A stretch of 41,767 nt of DNA from an uncultured Thermomicrobiaceae bacterium (GTDB lineage Bacteria; Chloroflexota; Chloroflexia; Thermomicrobiales; Thermomicrobiaceae). Under the pieces are notes generated by a model. That model was not told the DNA's origin. It searched no databases and saw only the letters and a program-made list of their open reading frames with translations. Location: contig CALKCJ010000049.1 of assembly GCA_938082375.1 (NCBI GenBank), forward strand, positions 1 to 41,767, given 5' to 3'. Both the position numbers and the translations under genes were made by a program. How positions within the stretch are numbered: position 1 is the stretch's first letter; the number at the start of each line of letters is the position of its first letter. Positions 34,218-41,767 of the stretch are shown here, in pieces.

Positions 34218-34268
34218 ATGCAGTACTCCTGCCCAGGACTCCTGGGGGATTGAGGGGGGATGCAGTAC
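34218..34268 (+). repeat. Direct repeats around a palindrome between kinase and regulator genes
   Basis: ATGCAGTAC occurs at 34218-34226 and 34260-34268, 42 bp apart (four helical turns). Between them CCCAGG-ACT-CCTGGG (34232-34246) is a perfect palindrome around a 3-nt centre. A TAGAAT -10-like box lies further on, near 34316. The site could control the response regulator gene. Confidence 0.4.
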
Positions 34269-34384
34269 GAGAGTAGGTAGAGTCGAAAAATGCCGTTAAC
34301 CCAGTGTCCGGCCCGTAGAATGAAGGAAGCCGGAGATAGGCGACATCGCGTATCGAGCCGGGGTCGAGCAGGAGTGGGGCCGCT

Positions 34385-35062
34385 GTGGTGATGAGCCGAC
34401 CGATTCGTGTCCTGATTGTTGACGACCACGATCTGTTCCGTGAGGGGTTGCGCCAACTCATCGAGACCGACGATGACATCGAGGTTGTCGGCGAGGCCGC
34501 TGATGGCCAGCAGGCAATCGAGCGGGTCAAGGCGCTCAACCCCGATGTGGTGCTGATGGACATCAGCATGCCAGGGCTGGACGGGATTCGCGCCACTGAG
34601 TACATCGTCCGCCACCATCCGAACGCTCACGTGATCATGTTGACGATGTACCAGGACGATGAATACGTGATCCATGCCATCCGTGCCGGTGCCAAGAGCT
34701 ATCTGGTCAAGAGCAGCAAGCCGGACGAACTGCTGCGTGCTATCCGGGTGGCTGCCGAAGGGGGGGCGAGCATCGACCCGGCGCTCGCGCCGGTGCTGAT
34801 GCGTGAGTACCAGCGGTTACTGACGAAAGCACCTTCCCGTACCCAACACCAGCTTACCGAGCGCGAGCTGACCATGCTTCGGCTGCTGGCTCAGGGCTAC
34901 AACAACAAGCAGATCGCCGATCAGCTCCAACTGGCTGAAAGCACGGTCAAGAACAACCTCTCCGCGCTGTTTCAAAAGCTTGGCGTCCGCGACCGCACCC
35001 AGGCGGTGATTTACGCCATCTCGCACGGCCTCGTGCCTCGCCCCACCGACCAGCGCGCCTGA
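34385..35062 (+). CDS. NarL/LuxR-family response regulator
   Basis: The 225-residue protein has a receiver domain with acidic pocket D13-D14, phospho-acceptor D59 (VLMDISMPG), T87 and K109, all intact, and a C-terminal LuxR helix-turn-helix (LTERELTMLRLLAQGYNNKQIADQL, then STVKNNLSALFQKL). It is the natural partner of the GAF kinase encoded just upstream. Because that kinase lacks key residues, the regulator may also be phosphorylated by another kinase or by acetyl phosphate. GTG 34385 has AGGAG 10 nt before it; ATG 34391 is an alternative. Confidence 0.95.
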   Translation: MVMSRPIRVLIVDDHDLFREGLRQLIETDDDIEVVGEAADGQQAIERVKALNPDVVLMDISMPGLDGIRATEYIVRHHPNAHVIMLTMYQDDEYVIHAIRAGAKSYLVKSSKPDELLRAIRVAAEGGASIDPALAPVLMREYQRLLTKAPSRTQHQLTERELTMLRLLAQGYNNKQIADQLQLAESTVKNNLSALFQKLGVRDRTQAVIYAISHGLVPRPTDQRA

Positions 35063-35288
35063 GGCTTCCGGGGAGCTGCCCGCCGGGTTTCGCCCACTCG
35101 CTCGGACGTGTCCCCCGTGCCCGGCGCGGCATGTGGCGCGTCGGGGCTTCCCCTTCTGTTTCTCTCCTCGAGCGCGATCGAGTGCCTGAGGTCTCGCCGC
35201 GTGCCTGCCGGCTGTGGCAGAGTACGCCTGGCGGGAGACTCGCGGGCCGCCGCGCTGGGATGAGCTGACGACGAGGTGAGGAGTGGTG

Positions 35289-36479
35289 ATGAGCACGCAG
35301 CCACTGAGCGGGATTCGGGTCGTTGATCTCACCCGAGTGATGGCAGGGCCGTTCTGTACCATGTTGCTCGGCGACCTGGGCGCCGACGTGGTCAAGATCG
35401 AGCGTCCAGGAACCGGCGACGATACCCGCTCCTGGGGGCCGCCTTTTATCAACGGTATTAGCGCCTATTACCTCTGTGTCAACCGGAACAAGCGCAGCGT
35501 CACGCTCGACCTCAAGCACCCGGCGGGGCAGGAAATCCTCTGGCGGCTCATCGAGCGGGCCGATGTCCTGGTCGAGAACTTCAGCCCGGGCACGATCGAG
35601 CGGTTGGGCTTCGGATATGAGCGAGTGCGCAAGCGGCGTCCCGAGATTGTCTACTGCTCGATCTCCGGCTTCGGCCAGACCGGGCCAGGCAAGGATCGGA
35701 CGGCATACGACCAAATCGTGCAGGGCATGTCCGGGCTGATGAGCGTGACCGGCTTCCCTGACGGCGAACCGACCCGCTTCGGTGTCCCGATCGCCGACAT
35801 CGGGGCCGGGATGTTCGCCGCCTACGCAATCGTGGCTGCCCTGTTCCATCGCCTGCGGACGGGCGAGGGCCAGTACATCGATACCTCGATGCTCGGCGGG
35901 CAGGTGGCGCTGCTGACCTATCAGGCCGGGATCTACTTCGCGACCGGTGAGGCGCCGAAGCGCACCGGCAATGCCCACCCGATCGTCGCGCCGTACCAGA
36001 CGTTTCACACGGGCGATGGCTACGTCAATATCGCGGCCGGCAACGATGCTATGTTCGCCCGTCTCTGTCGGGCACTGGGCCTCGACCACCTGGCAGACGA
36101 CCCGCGCTTTGCGACCAACGCCAGCCGGATTACCAATCTGCCAGCGCTCGTCGCGGCGATCGAAGGCGCCCTAGCCAAGTACCGGACGGCCGAGGTCGTC
36201 GCGCTGCTCGATGCCGCCGAGGTGCCCTGCGGGCCGATCTACACGGTGCCCGAGGTGTTCGCCGATCCCCAGGTACAACACCTCGAGCTGCACCAGCGGG
36301 TACCTCACCCGGTGCTGGGCGAGGTTGACCAGCTCGGCTTCCCCTACCGCTTCTCTACCTCGCCGGCCTCGATTCGGCGCCACCCGCCACTGCTCGGCGA
36401 GCACACCGAGGAAGTGCTGGCCGAGCTCGGCGTCAGCTTGGCCGAGGTCGCCGAACTCCGCCGATCGGGAGCGGTCTGA
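35289..36479 (+). CDS. Class III CoA-transferase (CaiB/BaiF family)
   Basis: ATG 35289 (GTGAGGA upstream) gives 396 residues, the normal family length. It opens with LSGIRVVDLTRVMAGPFCTMLLGDLGADVVKIE, has the VENFSPGTIERLG and SISGFGQTGP signatures and the catalytic aspartate D170 in FGVPIADIGAG. It moves CoA between carboxylic acids in the cytosol via an enzyme-bound anhydride. The family covers formyl-, carnitine-, succinyl-benzylsuccinate and other CoA transfers, so the substrate is open. It stands alone and converges with the ECF gene 11 nt away. Confidence 0.95.
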   Translation: MSTQPLSGIRVVDLTRVMAGPFCTMLLGDLGADVVKIERPGTGDDTRSWGPPFINGISAYYLCVNRNKRSVTLDLKHPAGQEILWRLIERADVLVENFSPGTIERLGFGYERVRKRRPEIVYCSISGFGQTGPGKDRTAYDQIVQGMSGLMSVTGFPDGEPTRFGVPIADIGAGMFAAYAIVAALFHRLRTGEGQYIDTSMLGGQVALLTYQAGIYFATGEAPKRTGNAHPIVAPYQTFHTGDGYVNIAAGNDAMFARLCRALGLDHLADDPRFATNASRITNLPALVAAIEGALAKYRTAEVVALLDAAEVPCGPIYTVPEVFADPQVQHLELHQRVPHPVLGEVDQLGFPYRFSTSPASIRRHPPLLGEHTEEVLAELGVSLAEVAELRRSGAV

Positions 36480-36490
36480 CCCAGGCGCGG

Positions 36491-37345
36491 TTACGCCGAA
36501 CGACCTCGCACGGCGCGGCCCTGCGCCGGTTCCGGCGCCGGCTGAAGGGGCACCCACGGTTGCCAGGTGAAGCGTTGGCGGTAACGGTCGAGCACGGCGA
36601 TCACCGGGTGGCCGAGCAACAGGACGAGCGCGGCGTTCCCCAGGGCGCGCGTCCCGTCGAAGGCCAGGGAGGTGGTGAGATAGAAGCGCGCGTACGTCCG
36701 TACCGTTTCGCTGAGCGACATGCCCGGATGCCAGTAGAGCCCGACCGGTTGGTCGATCCCCGGCGCGACGAAGGGCCAGAACCAGAGGTTCATCAGGGCG
36801 CCGAAGAGGAAGCCCCAGGCTGCCCCGAACGCGGCCAGCAGCGCCACCTCCCACCGGCTATGCAGGCGCGGCAGCCAGCCGGCGGTCATTCCCACCCAGC
36901 CGGCCGCCAGCATCTGGTACGGGAGCCAGGGGCCGATCCCACCGGTGATCAGGGCTGAGAACAGGAGTGTGAGCGAGCCCATCAAGAAACCGAATTCGGC
37001 TCCGTAGCAGTAGCCGGTCAGGATGATCAGCAGGAAGATCGGCGAGGCACCCAGCAGGCTGGGGATCAGCCGCAGCGCGGCATCGAAGGCCACCAGCACG
37101 CCAAGCAGCGCGACGAGGCGCGAGCGCGAAGGGCCCGACGCCCACCCCTGAAGCTCCGAGAGGAGCAAGGCAAGGCAAGCAGCCGCGAGCGCCGCAAAGA
37201 GCAGCGGGATAACGACGCCCTCTCGGTTGTCACTTCCCTGCCTGTGGAAGAGCGAGAGGAGAAACGGGTAGACAAAGGCAACCGCTCCTAGCGTGCTCGC
37301 GACCGCCAGGACGATCGAGCTGGTGCGCTGTGATCTCCTGCTCAT
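36491..37345 (-). CDS. ECF-transporter S component, probably for cobalamin
   Basis: The 284-residue protein has about six to eight membrane spans (VLAVASTLGAVAFVYPFLLS, IFLLIILTGYCYGAEFGFLMGSLTLLFSALI and others). The middle resembles ECF S components such as CbrT, with AFDAALRLIPSLLGASPIF, GGIGPWLPYQMLAAGWVGM and GFLFGALMNLWFWPF. Its ATG overlaps the 3' end of the BtuF-like gene by 4 nt, so the two are translationally coupled. That partner makes vitamin B12 or a related corrinoid the likely substrate. The shared EcfA and EcfT subunits are not in the window, as is usual for group II ECF systems. Confidence 0.75.
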   Translation of the reverse strand: MSRRSQRTSSIVLAVASTLGAVAFVYPFLLSLFHRQGSDNREGVVIPLLFAALAAACLALLLSELQGWASGPSRSRLVALLGVLVAFDAALRLIPSLLGASPIFLLIILTGYCYGAEFGFLMGSLTLLFSALITGGIGPWLPYQMLAAGWVGMTAGWLPRLHSRWEVALLAAFGAAWGFLFGALMNLWFWPFVAPGIDQPVGLYWHPGMSLSETVRTYARFYLTTSLAFDGTRALGNAALVLLLGHPVIAVLDRYRQRFTWQPWVPLQPAPEPAQGRAVRGRSA

Positions 37346-38277
37346 CGCACTCCCTCAGGGGCCAGCCAGCGAACTGGCGCGACGCTTTGGGGCGGGCCGA
37401 CGGGAGCAATCGCCGCCGGATGTAGGATGGCTGCGAGCAGCTCCAGGCCAGTTATCAGCCGTGGCCCGGGTCGGCTGAAGTAGCTGCTGGCATCGACGGC
37501 GTAGACTCGGCCGCTCGCCGCTGCTGGCGTCGCTGGCAGGCCGGGTACCCGATTCAACTCGGTCGCCACCGCGCGAGCGCCAGCGAGGTCGTAGCCGCAC
37601 GGCATCAGCACTAGTACCTCGGGCCAGGCAGCCACGACATCGTCCCAAGTGACCGTAAACGACGGAGCGCCCGCCTGGCCCAGGAGGTCGCGACCTCCCG
37701 CCAGCTCGACCATCTCCGGTACCCAGTGGCCTGCGACCATCGGCGGATCGAGCCATTCGAGGCAGACGACGCCGGGAGCCTCTCGCTCCACCTCAAGCCG
37801 TTGCCGCACGTGCTCGATCCGGTGCCGCAAGCTGGCGACGACGGCCGCAGCGGAGGCACGCCGGCCCGTGTGCTCACCGATCAGCCGGATCGAGTCGAGC
37901 ACATCGAGCAGCGTGTGGGGCTCCACGGAGAGGACTTCAGGCCGCTGGGGAAAGGCACTCGTGATCTGCACCACGTCCTCGTAGGAGACGGCGCAGACCG
38001 GGCAGAGTGCTTGGGTGAGGATGAGGTGTGGGCGGAGCTGGGCCAGGCGTTCGGTATCGAGCTGGTAGAGTGGCCGGCCGGATCGCACGAGCTCGCGGAC
38101 GGCGCGGTCAATCTCGGCGTGGCTCAAGCCGGGTGGCAGAACACTGCGGGTAATCTTCGGCTTGACACGCACCGGCGGCGGGTAATCGCACTCGTGAGTG
38201 ACCGCGATCAGCTCGTCGTCCAAACCCAGAGCACAGCATATCTCAGTGAGACTCGGCAGGAGCGAGACGATACGCAT
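37342..38277 (-). CDS. BtuF-like cobalamin-binding protein without signal peptide
   Basis: The 311-residue product starts MRIVSLLPSLTEICCALG, the first strand of the BtuF/FhuD fold, and contains VTHECDYPP, LILTQALCPVCAVSYEDV and WDDVVAAWPEVLVLMPCGYDL, all typical of BtuF-type cobalamin-binding family proteins. There is no signal peptide or lipobox, so it should be cytosolic, unlike classical BtuF. Coupled to an ECF S component, it may take up or store corrinoid on the inner side of the membrane. No cobalamin riboswitch was seen in the 58 nt between it and the HxlR gene upstream. Confidence 0.82.
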   Translation of the reverse strand: MRIVSLLPSLTEICCALGLDDELIAVTHECDYPPPVRVKPKITRSVLPPGLSHAEIDRAVRELVRSGRPLYQLDTERLAQLRPHLILTQALCPVCAVSYEDVVQITSAFPQRPEVLSVEPHTLLDVLDSIRLIGEHTGRRASAAAVVASLRHRIEHVRQRLEVEREAPGVVCLEWLDPPMVAGHWVPEMVELAGGRDLLGQAGAPSFTVTWDDVVAAWPEVLVLMPCGYDLAGARAVATELNRVPGLPATPAAASGRVYAVDASSYFSRPGPRLITGLELLAAILHPAAIAPVGPPQSVAPVRWLAPEGVR

Positions 38278-38335
38278 TGTCGGCTGCTTTCGCTACCACG
38301 GGCCATGCGCTTTCAGCTCGGCCAGGATGTGCCCT

Positions 38336-38716
38336 TCACTCGCCAGGCTTGGACGGCTGCGCGCTGTTCCCGGCCTCGAGTGGCGCTTCAGGCATGGTGG
38401 CCAACCAAGTCTCGCCGAACTGCCTCAGTTGCTCGACCAGCGGCAGCGCGGCCAGGCCCATCTCAGTCAGCGAGTATTCGACCCGCGGTGGGATCTCGGC
38501 GAATTGACGGCGGGTCACCATCCCCGCGCTCTCGAGATGACGCAAGCGACTGGAGAGCACCGCCGGGCTCATGCCGGTCGAGTGGAGCAGCTCCTGGAAA
38601 CGACGGCTTCCGTGGCTGAGGTCGCGCAGCAGCAGCAGGGTCCAGTGATCCCCGAGGAGCTGGGCGGCGCGGGCGATCGGGCACGCCTCACGTTGTGCTG
38701 TGTCGCTACGTCGCAT
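38336..38716 (-). CDS. HxlR-family winged-helix regulator
   Basis: ATG 38716 gives 126 residues, the normal size. It has the family pattern CPIARAAQLLGDHWTLLLLRDL with the N-terminal cysteine, then FQELLHSTGMSPAVLSSRLRHLESAGMV (recognition helix) and PPRVEYSLTEMGLAALPL (wing). HxlR proteins often sense electrophiles or redox state through that cysteine. The gene is divergent from yceI, with 116 bp between the two starts, so it may regulate both. It is followed, 58 nt on, by the BtuF-like gene on the same strand. Confidence 0.93.
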   Translation of the reverse strand: MRRSDTAQREACPIARAAQLLGDHWTLLLLRDLSHGSRRFQELLHSTGMSPAVLSSRLRHLESAGMVTRRQFAEIPPRVEYSLTEMGLAALPLVEQLRQFGETWLATMPEAPLEAGNSAQPSKPGE

Positions 38717-38758
38717 AGCTGGCTCCAAGCTAGAGGTGCATTGTAGCGCACTTGCGGG

Positions 38759-38787
38759 TTGACATGGCGGCTCCCGATCAGTATTGT
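38759..38787 (+). promoter_or_regulatory. Strong sigma-70-type promoter for the yceI gene
   Basis: A perfect -35 TTGACA (38759-38764), a 17-nt spacer and TATTGT (38782-38787; four of six -10 bases). Downstream, GTAGTC is directly repeated 12 nt apart in the stretch before the ribosome binding site, a possible HxlR-family site. Confidence 0.7.
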
Positions 38788-38832
38788 AACAGTAGTCGAT
38801 ATGAATTACGTAGTCAAGGGAGGATCGAGGCC

Positions 38833-39408
38833 ATGCAGCAGGCAACCGTCGCTCCTGAGGTAACCGGCGTCGCCCGCTGGGAGATCGACCCGGTTCACAG
38901 CGAGATCGCCTTCTCGGTGCGCCATCTGATGGTGGCGACCGTACGTGGCCGGTTCAATCGGTTCCAGGGGGTCATCGAGTTCGACCCGGCTCACCCGGAG
39001 AGCGGTCGCGTCGAGGTGACGATCGACGCGGCGAGCATCGACACCCGCAACGAGCAGCGGGACAACCACCTGCGCTCGCCTGACTTCCTCGATGTGGAGA
39101 AGTATCCGACGATCACCTTCGTCAGCAAGCGTATCGAGCCGCTGGGGGACAACCGGTTCCGGGTCGTCGGTGACCTGACACTCCGCGGCATGACCAGGGA
39201 GGTGGCGCTCGAGGCCGAATTCCTGGGAGTGAGCAAGGATCCCTGGGGTGGCGAGCGGGCCGGCTTTAGCGCCAGGGCGAGGTTGAACCGGCACGACTTC
39301 GGCGCGAGCTGGAATGTCGCACTCGAGACCGGTGGTTGGCTCGTGGGCGATACCCTCGATGTCACTTTGGATATCGAGGCGGTGCGCAAGGCTGAACAGG
39401 CTTCCTGA
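38833..39408 (+). CDS. YceI-family lipid-binding-like protein, cytosolic
   Basis: ATG 38833 follows AGGGAGG and gives 191 residues. The beta-barrel lipocalin-like YceI pattern is clear: VHSEIAFSVRHLMVATVRGRF, then IEFDPAHPESGRVEVTIDAASIDTRNEQRDNHL, FLDVEKYPTITFVS, GDLTLRGMTREVAL and RARLNRHDFGASW. Family members bind isoprenoid quinones or amphiphiles. There is no signal peptide, unlike E. coli YceI. It has its own promoter and a strong terminator and is divergent from the HxlR regulator, a pairing that suggests control by it. Confidence 0.95.
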   Translation: MQQATVAPEVTGVARWEIDPVHSEIAFSVRHLMVATVRGRFNRFQGVIEFDPAHPESGRVEVTIDAASIDTRNEQRDNHLRSPDFLDVEKYPTITFVSKRIEPLGDNRFRVVGDLTLRGMTREVALEAEFLGVSKDPWGGERAGFSARARLNRHDFGASWNVALETGGWLVGDTLDVTLDIEAVRKAEQAS

Positions 39409-39422
39409 GGCCGATGCTCTGC

Positions 39423-39464
39423 GACAGCGGGCTGGAGGGGCAGCCCTCCGGCCCGCTGTCTTTT
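39423..39464 (+). terminator. Rho-independent terminator of the yceI gene
   Basis: GACAGCGGGC (39423-39432) pairs perfectly with GCCCGCTGTC (39451-39460), with an inner GGAGGG/CCCTCC stem, followed by TTTT at 39461-39464. It begins 15 nt after the yceI stop. Confidence 0.9.
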
Positions 39465-39517
39465 GTCCGCCCACGCCGCGCGGGTCATGCCTGAAGAAGT
39501 GCTGGTGCGCGGACGGC

Positions 39518-40222
39518 TCACTCCAGATCGACCGCGAGAAAGGCCTCAGCCAGCGCCAAGCCGGCCGGCCGGCCTGCCTCCTCTGCCCGCCGGCGTAGCC
39601 GTGTCTCCAGGCCACCGGGGAACGCGCTGGCCTGCGTCACATGCAGGCGTAGTGCGGCGAGCTTGCGCTCGAAGACCGGCGCGATGTCGACGAACGTATC
39701 GGGCTGGTCGGTACCGAAGAGCAGGACGCGGGGGACGACGTGTGGGGATAACCCTTGCTGAAGGTGATCGGGAAAGAAGGTTGCGAGCCGGCACGCCGGG
39801 AAGGCGGCGGCCAGTGTCGCGGCTCCGACGACCCGGTGATCCGGGTGCTGACGGTACAGCCGGGTCAGTGGGTCATGGGTCAGCAGCAGGTCGGGACGGA
39901 AGCGCCGGATCTCGGCGGTCAACCGTTCACGGAGCTCCAGCGTGTCGAACACCTCCCCGTCGGTGAAGCGGAGGAAGGTGACGCCCTCGACGCCGAGCAG
40001 GCGCGCAGAGGCTTCCTGCTCTGCCTCGCGCACCTGGGTGAAGCTCTCAGGCCGGTTCCACTCCGGCGGCTGCCCTTTATCGCCTGAAGTCACGACGACG
40101 TAGTGGACGACGATGCCGGCAGCGCTCCAGCGGGCGACCGTGCCGGCGCAGAAGAAGTCAGGATCGTCGGGGTGGGCGCCAACGATCAGCACGCGGCGCG
40201 CGTCCGGCAAGGCTCCGCTCAT
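39518..40222 (-). CDS. PIG-L/LmbE-family N-acetylglucosamine-type deacetylase
   Basis: ATG 40222, behind AGGGAGGACA, gives 234 residues. The zinc site is clear: AHPDDPDFFCAG near the N-terminus and LLTHDPLTRLYRQHPDHR in the middle (HPDH). Family members remove acetyl groups from N-acetylglucosamine-linked compounds such as mycothiol and bacillithiol precursors. Which glycoconjugate is used here cannot be told. Its start overlaps the stop of the beta-lactamase-like gene by 4 nt (ATGA), so the two are co-translated. Cytosolic. Confidence 0.92.
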   Translation of the reverse strand: MSGALPDARRVLIVGAHPDDPDFFCAGTVARWSAAGIVVHYVVVTSGDKGQPPEWNRPESFTQVREAEQEASARLLGVEGVTFLRFTDGEVFDTLELRERLTAEIRRFRPDLLLTHDPLTRLYRQHPDHRVVGAATLAAAFPACRLATFFPDHLQQGLSPHVVPRVLLFGTDQPDTFVDIAPVFERKLAALRLHVTQASAFPGGLETRLRRRAEEAGRPAGLALAEAFLAVDLE

Positions 40223-41037
40223 TGTCCTCCCTTTCGCGCTGCTGATCCGACCTGGTCGACCCAGGCCCGATAACACGCCAGGGCGAGGTCGCACAGCGCG
40301 CGCCGGCCTCGCTCCTGATCGACCAGGCTCTGGGAGAGTAGGACGATGACGAGGCGACCGGCGGGCGCCCAGATGATGGCGGTGTCGTGCACGTGGCCTG
40401 GCAGGCTACCGGTCTTGTTGCCGATCACGGCTTCCGCTGGCAGGCGTGCAGGAATGACATCCCGGAACTGCTGTGCCCTCAGGATCTGGCGCAGGTCGTC
40501 GAGCAGCGGCCCCTCCGGCACGATTTGCCCAAGCTCCAGGGCCGAAAGCAGCTCGGCCAGGTCACGGGCGCTGACCAGGTTCTCCGGCTCACCCGCCTGC
40601 GCCGCCCGCCCGAGGAACTTGCGAGCGAGGACGGTCTGTTCCAGCCCGAGGCGTTGTGCCAGGCCGTTGATGCGTTCGAAGCTGAGCCGGTCGATCAGCA
40701 GGTTCGAGGCGGTGTTGTCGCTGACGATGACCATCAGTACTGCCAGGTCGCGCAGGGTGAGCCGCAGACCCGGCTGCAGCCAGCGCAGCACGCCGCTGCC
40801 ACCGACCCAGCTCGCCGGCTCGACCCGCATCGGCTCCTCAGGGTGGGCCTCTCCGGTCTCGAACTGCCGGTAGGCCTCAGCCAGGATCAGCAGCTTGATC
40901 ACGCTAGCGGCAATGACCGGGATCCCGGCCCGATCGCTGATCTCCCAACCGCGGTCGAGGTCGCGAGCGACCAGGCTCACCTTCCCTGGGACACGCTCGA
41001 TCGCTTCCCTGACCACCGTCGGCGTCGTCTCCGGCAT
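40219..41037 (-). CDS. Class A beta-lactamase-like serine hydrolase without signal peptide
   Basis: ATG 41037, behind GGGAGGTGCGC, gives 272 residues. The serine-hydrolase motifs are intact: SxxK (S45-VI-K48), SDN (106-108) and KTG (208-210), with an E-N pair (E152-N153) where class A enzymes have the omega-loop Glu. There is no signal peptide at this start, and the open frame upstream does not supply one either. That is odd for a beta-lactamase and suggests an intracellular amidase or peptidase of the wider family. It is the first gene of a two-gene unit with the PIG-L deacetylase. Confidence 0.85.
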   Translation of the reverse strand: MPETTPTVVREAIERVPGKVSLVARDLDRGWEISDRAGIPVIAASVIKLLILAEAYRQFETGEAHPEEPMRVEPASWVGGSGVLRWLQPGLRLTLRDLAVLMVIVSDNTASNLLIDRLSFERINGLAQRLGLEQTVLARKFLGRAAQAGEPENLVSARDLAELLSALELGQIVPEGPLLDDLRQILRAQQFRDVIPARLPAEAVIGNKTGSLPGHVHDTAIIWAPAGRLVIVLLSQSLVDQERGRRALCDLALACYRAWVDQVGSAARKGGQ

Positions 41038-41119
41038 GCGCACCTCCCGCGCGGCAGTATAGGCCCACCGCGTCGCTGGCGGGAGTATGCTGGAGGTGAA
41101 GACGAGGGGAGGCGCGGCG

Positions 41120-41767
41120 ATGCAGGTGCGGGCGATAACCGTGGGCGCGGAAGTCACCTTCGCTCACGAGGCGGTTCGACTGAACGATCGGCTGGAGAGC
41201 TTCGGGGAGCGAGCGCGCCAGCGCTTCACGGCGGCCGGCCTCGCAGTCCAGACGCTCCGGCTGGCCAGCCAGCCCTTCCCCGAGATCGTGCCGGCCGATC
41301 CAGGGGCCGTGCTCGCGCTGGCCTGCGGGCTGGAGCAGGCTGCCCTAGACGCGGGCTATGAATATGTTTCGCTCGGCCCGGCCGGTCCGCAGCAGCTCGA
41401 CTGGGTGCCGCCGCTTGCCGAGGCGCTGGTGGCGACCGAGCGCGTCTTCGGCACGGTTGCGGTGGCAGACCGGCCCTGGGGCATCTCGCTGCCGGCCGTG
41501 GTGGCCGCTGCCTCGGTCATCCGGACGCTGGCCGAGCGGACGCCGAGCGGGTTCGGCAACCTGCGCTTCGCCGCGTTGGCAAACTGTCCTCCGGGCATCC
41601 CCTTCTTCCCCGCCGGCTACCACCGTGGGCCGAAGCCAGTCTTCGGTGTGGCCTGGGAAGCGGCCGACCTGGCGGTCGAAGCGTTCAGCACGGCCGGGAC
41701 GCTAGAAGAGGCCGAGCGACTCCTGGTCGAGCTGGTCACGCGCCAGGCACGCCGGGTGGCGGAGGTG
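41120..41767 (+). CDS. DUF711-family protein, cut by the window edge
   Basis: ATG 41120 follows GAGGGGAGG by a few bases. The 216 residues in the window have no stop. The start MQVRAITVGAEVTF, the RFTAAGLAVQTLRLASQPFPEI segment and AALANCPPGIPFFPAGYH with its Cys match the DUF711 family of uncharacterised proteins, which are usually 400-450 residues, so about half is visible. It is divergent from the beta-lactamase-like gene with 82 bp between the starts. The function of the family is unknown. Confidence 0.75.
   Translation, partial: MQVRAITVGAEVTFAHEAVRLNDRLESFGERARQRFTAAGLAVQTLRLASQPFPEIVPADPGAVLALACGLEQAALDAGYEYVSLGPAGPQQLDWVPPLAEALVATERVFGTVAVADRPWGISLPAVVAAASVIRTLAERTPSGFGNLRFAALANCPPGIPFFPAGYHRGPKPVFGVAWEAADLAVEAFSTAGTLEEAERLLVELVTRQARRVAEV

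Noticed and set aside
34947-36089. 380-codon minus-strand frame opposite the CoA-transferase
   Set aside because: It is a shadow of the CoA-transferase and response-regulator genes, with no independent start signal or motifs.
38278-38335. Cobalamin riboswitch before the BtuF-like gene
   Set aside because: The spacer is only 58 nt, too short for the element, and no B12-box sequence was seen.

Overview
The window is GC-rich bacterial chromosome with short intergenic gaps and many GTG/TTG starts behind clear Shine-Dalgarno sites. Gene content suggests Chloroflexota, probably a Thermomicrobia-like thermophile: an L,D-transpeptidase and a second secreted protein that share a VQYFERxRFEY-type repeat, a GAF-rich NarL-type kinase, a GIDE-domain membrane protein and a cytosolic BtuF-like protein beside an ECF S component. 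The taxonomic call is inference from gene style, not from a marker gene.

Layout. 1-867 is the trailing part of a CRISPR array (13 complete 30-nt repeats plus a fragment cut by the window edge), followed by progressively decayed repeats to about 1066. No cas gene is in the window. 1070-2800 is a gene graveyard, partly of lower GC, holding broken small membrane-protein genes. It ends at two tandem tRNA-Ser genes (UGA and GCU). 3.3-12.5 kb is a minus-strand housekeeping block: a thioredoxin-fold protein, a GIDE-domain protein, a diguanylate cyclase with a degenerate EAL domain, a class B penicillin-binding protein, prs, rnc and an unknown gene. 12.9-14.9 kb holds a secreted trypsin-like protease with three 56-residue C-terminal repeats and a frameshifted small secreted protein.

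15.0-22.9 kb is the most coherent unit: a minus-strand operon lacI - ggt - PLP desulfhydrase/ACC deaminase-like - peptide-binding protein - two permeases. Its promoter (TTGACA-N17-TACGAT) abuts an 18-bp palindrome, a likely autoregulatory LacI operator. Together the genes suggest uptake and breakdown of a gamma-glutamyl or sulfur-containing peptide such as glutathione, although no transporter ATPase gene is present.

23.2-31.7 kb carries gltX, a dienelactone hydrolase, a BNR-repeat propeller, a broken gamma-glutamylcyclotransferase-like gene, a secreted YkuD L,D-transpeptidase, a related secreted protein and a PhnP-like metallo-hydrolase. 31.9-35.1 kb is a two-component pair whose kinase lacks key catalytic residues. 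35.3-41.8 kb carries a CaiB/BaiF CoA-transferase, an ECF S component coupled to a BtuF-like protein, a divergent HxlR regulator/YceI pair with a strong promoter and terminator, a PIG-L deacetylase coupled to a class A beta-lactamase-like protein without a signal peptide, and the 5' part of a DUF711-family gene.

No complete new defence or mobile system was found. The leads most worth testing are the LacI peptide operon, the protease repeat module, the missing catalytic residues in RNase III, the EAL domain and the kinase, and the decaying CRISPR trailer.
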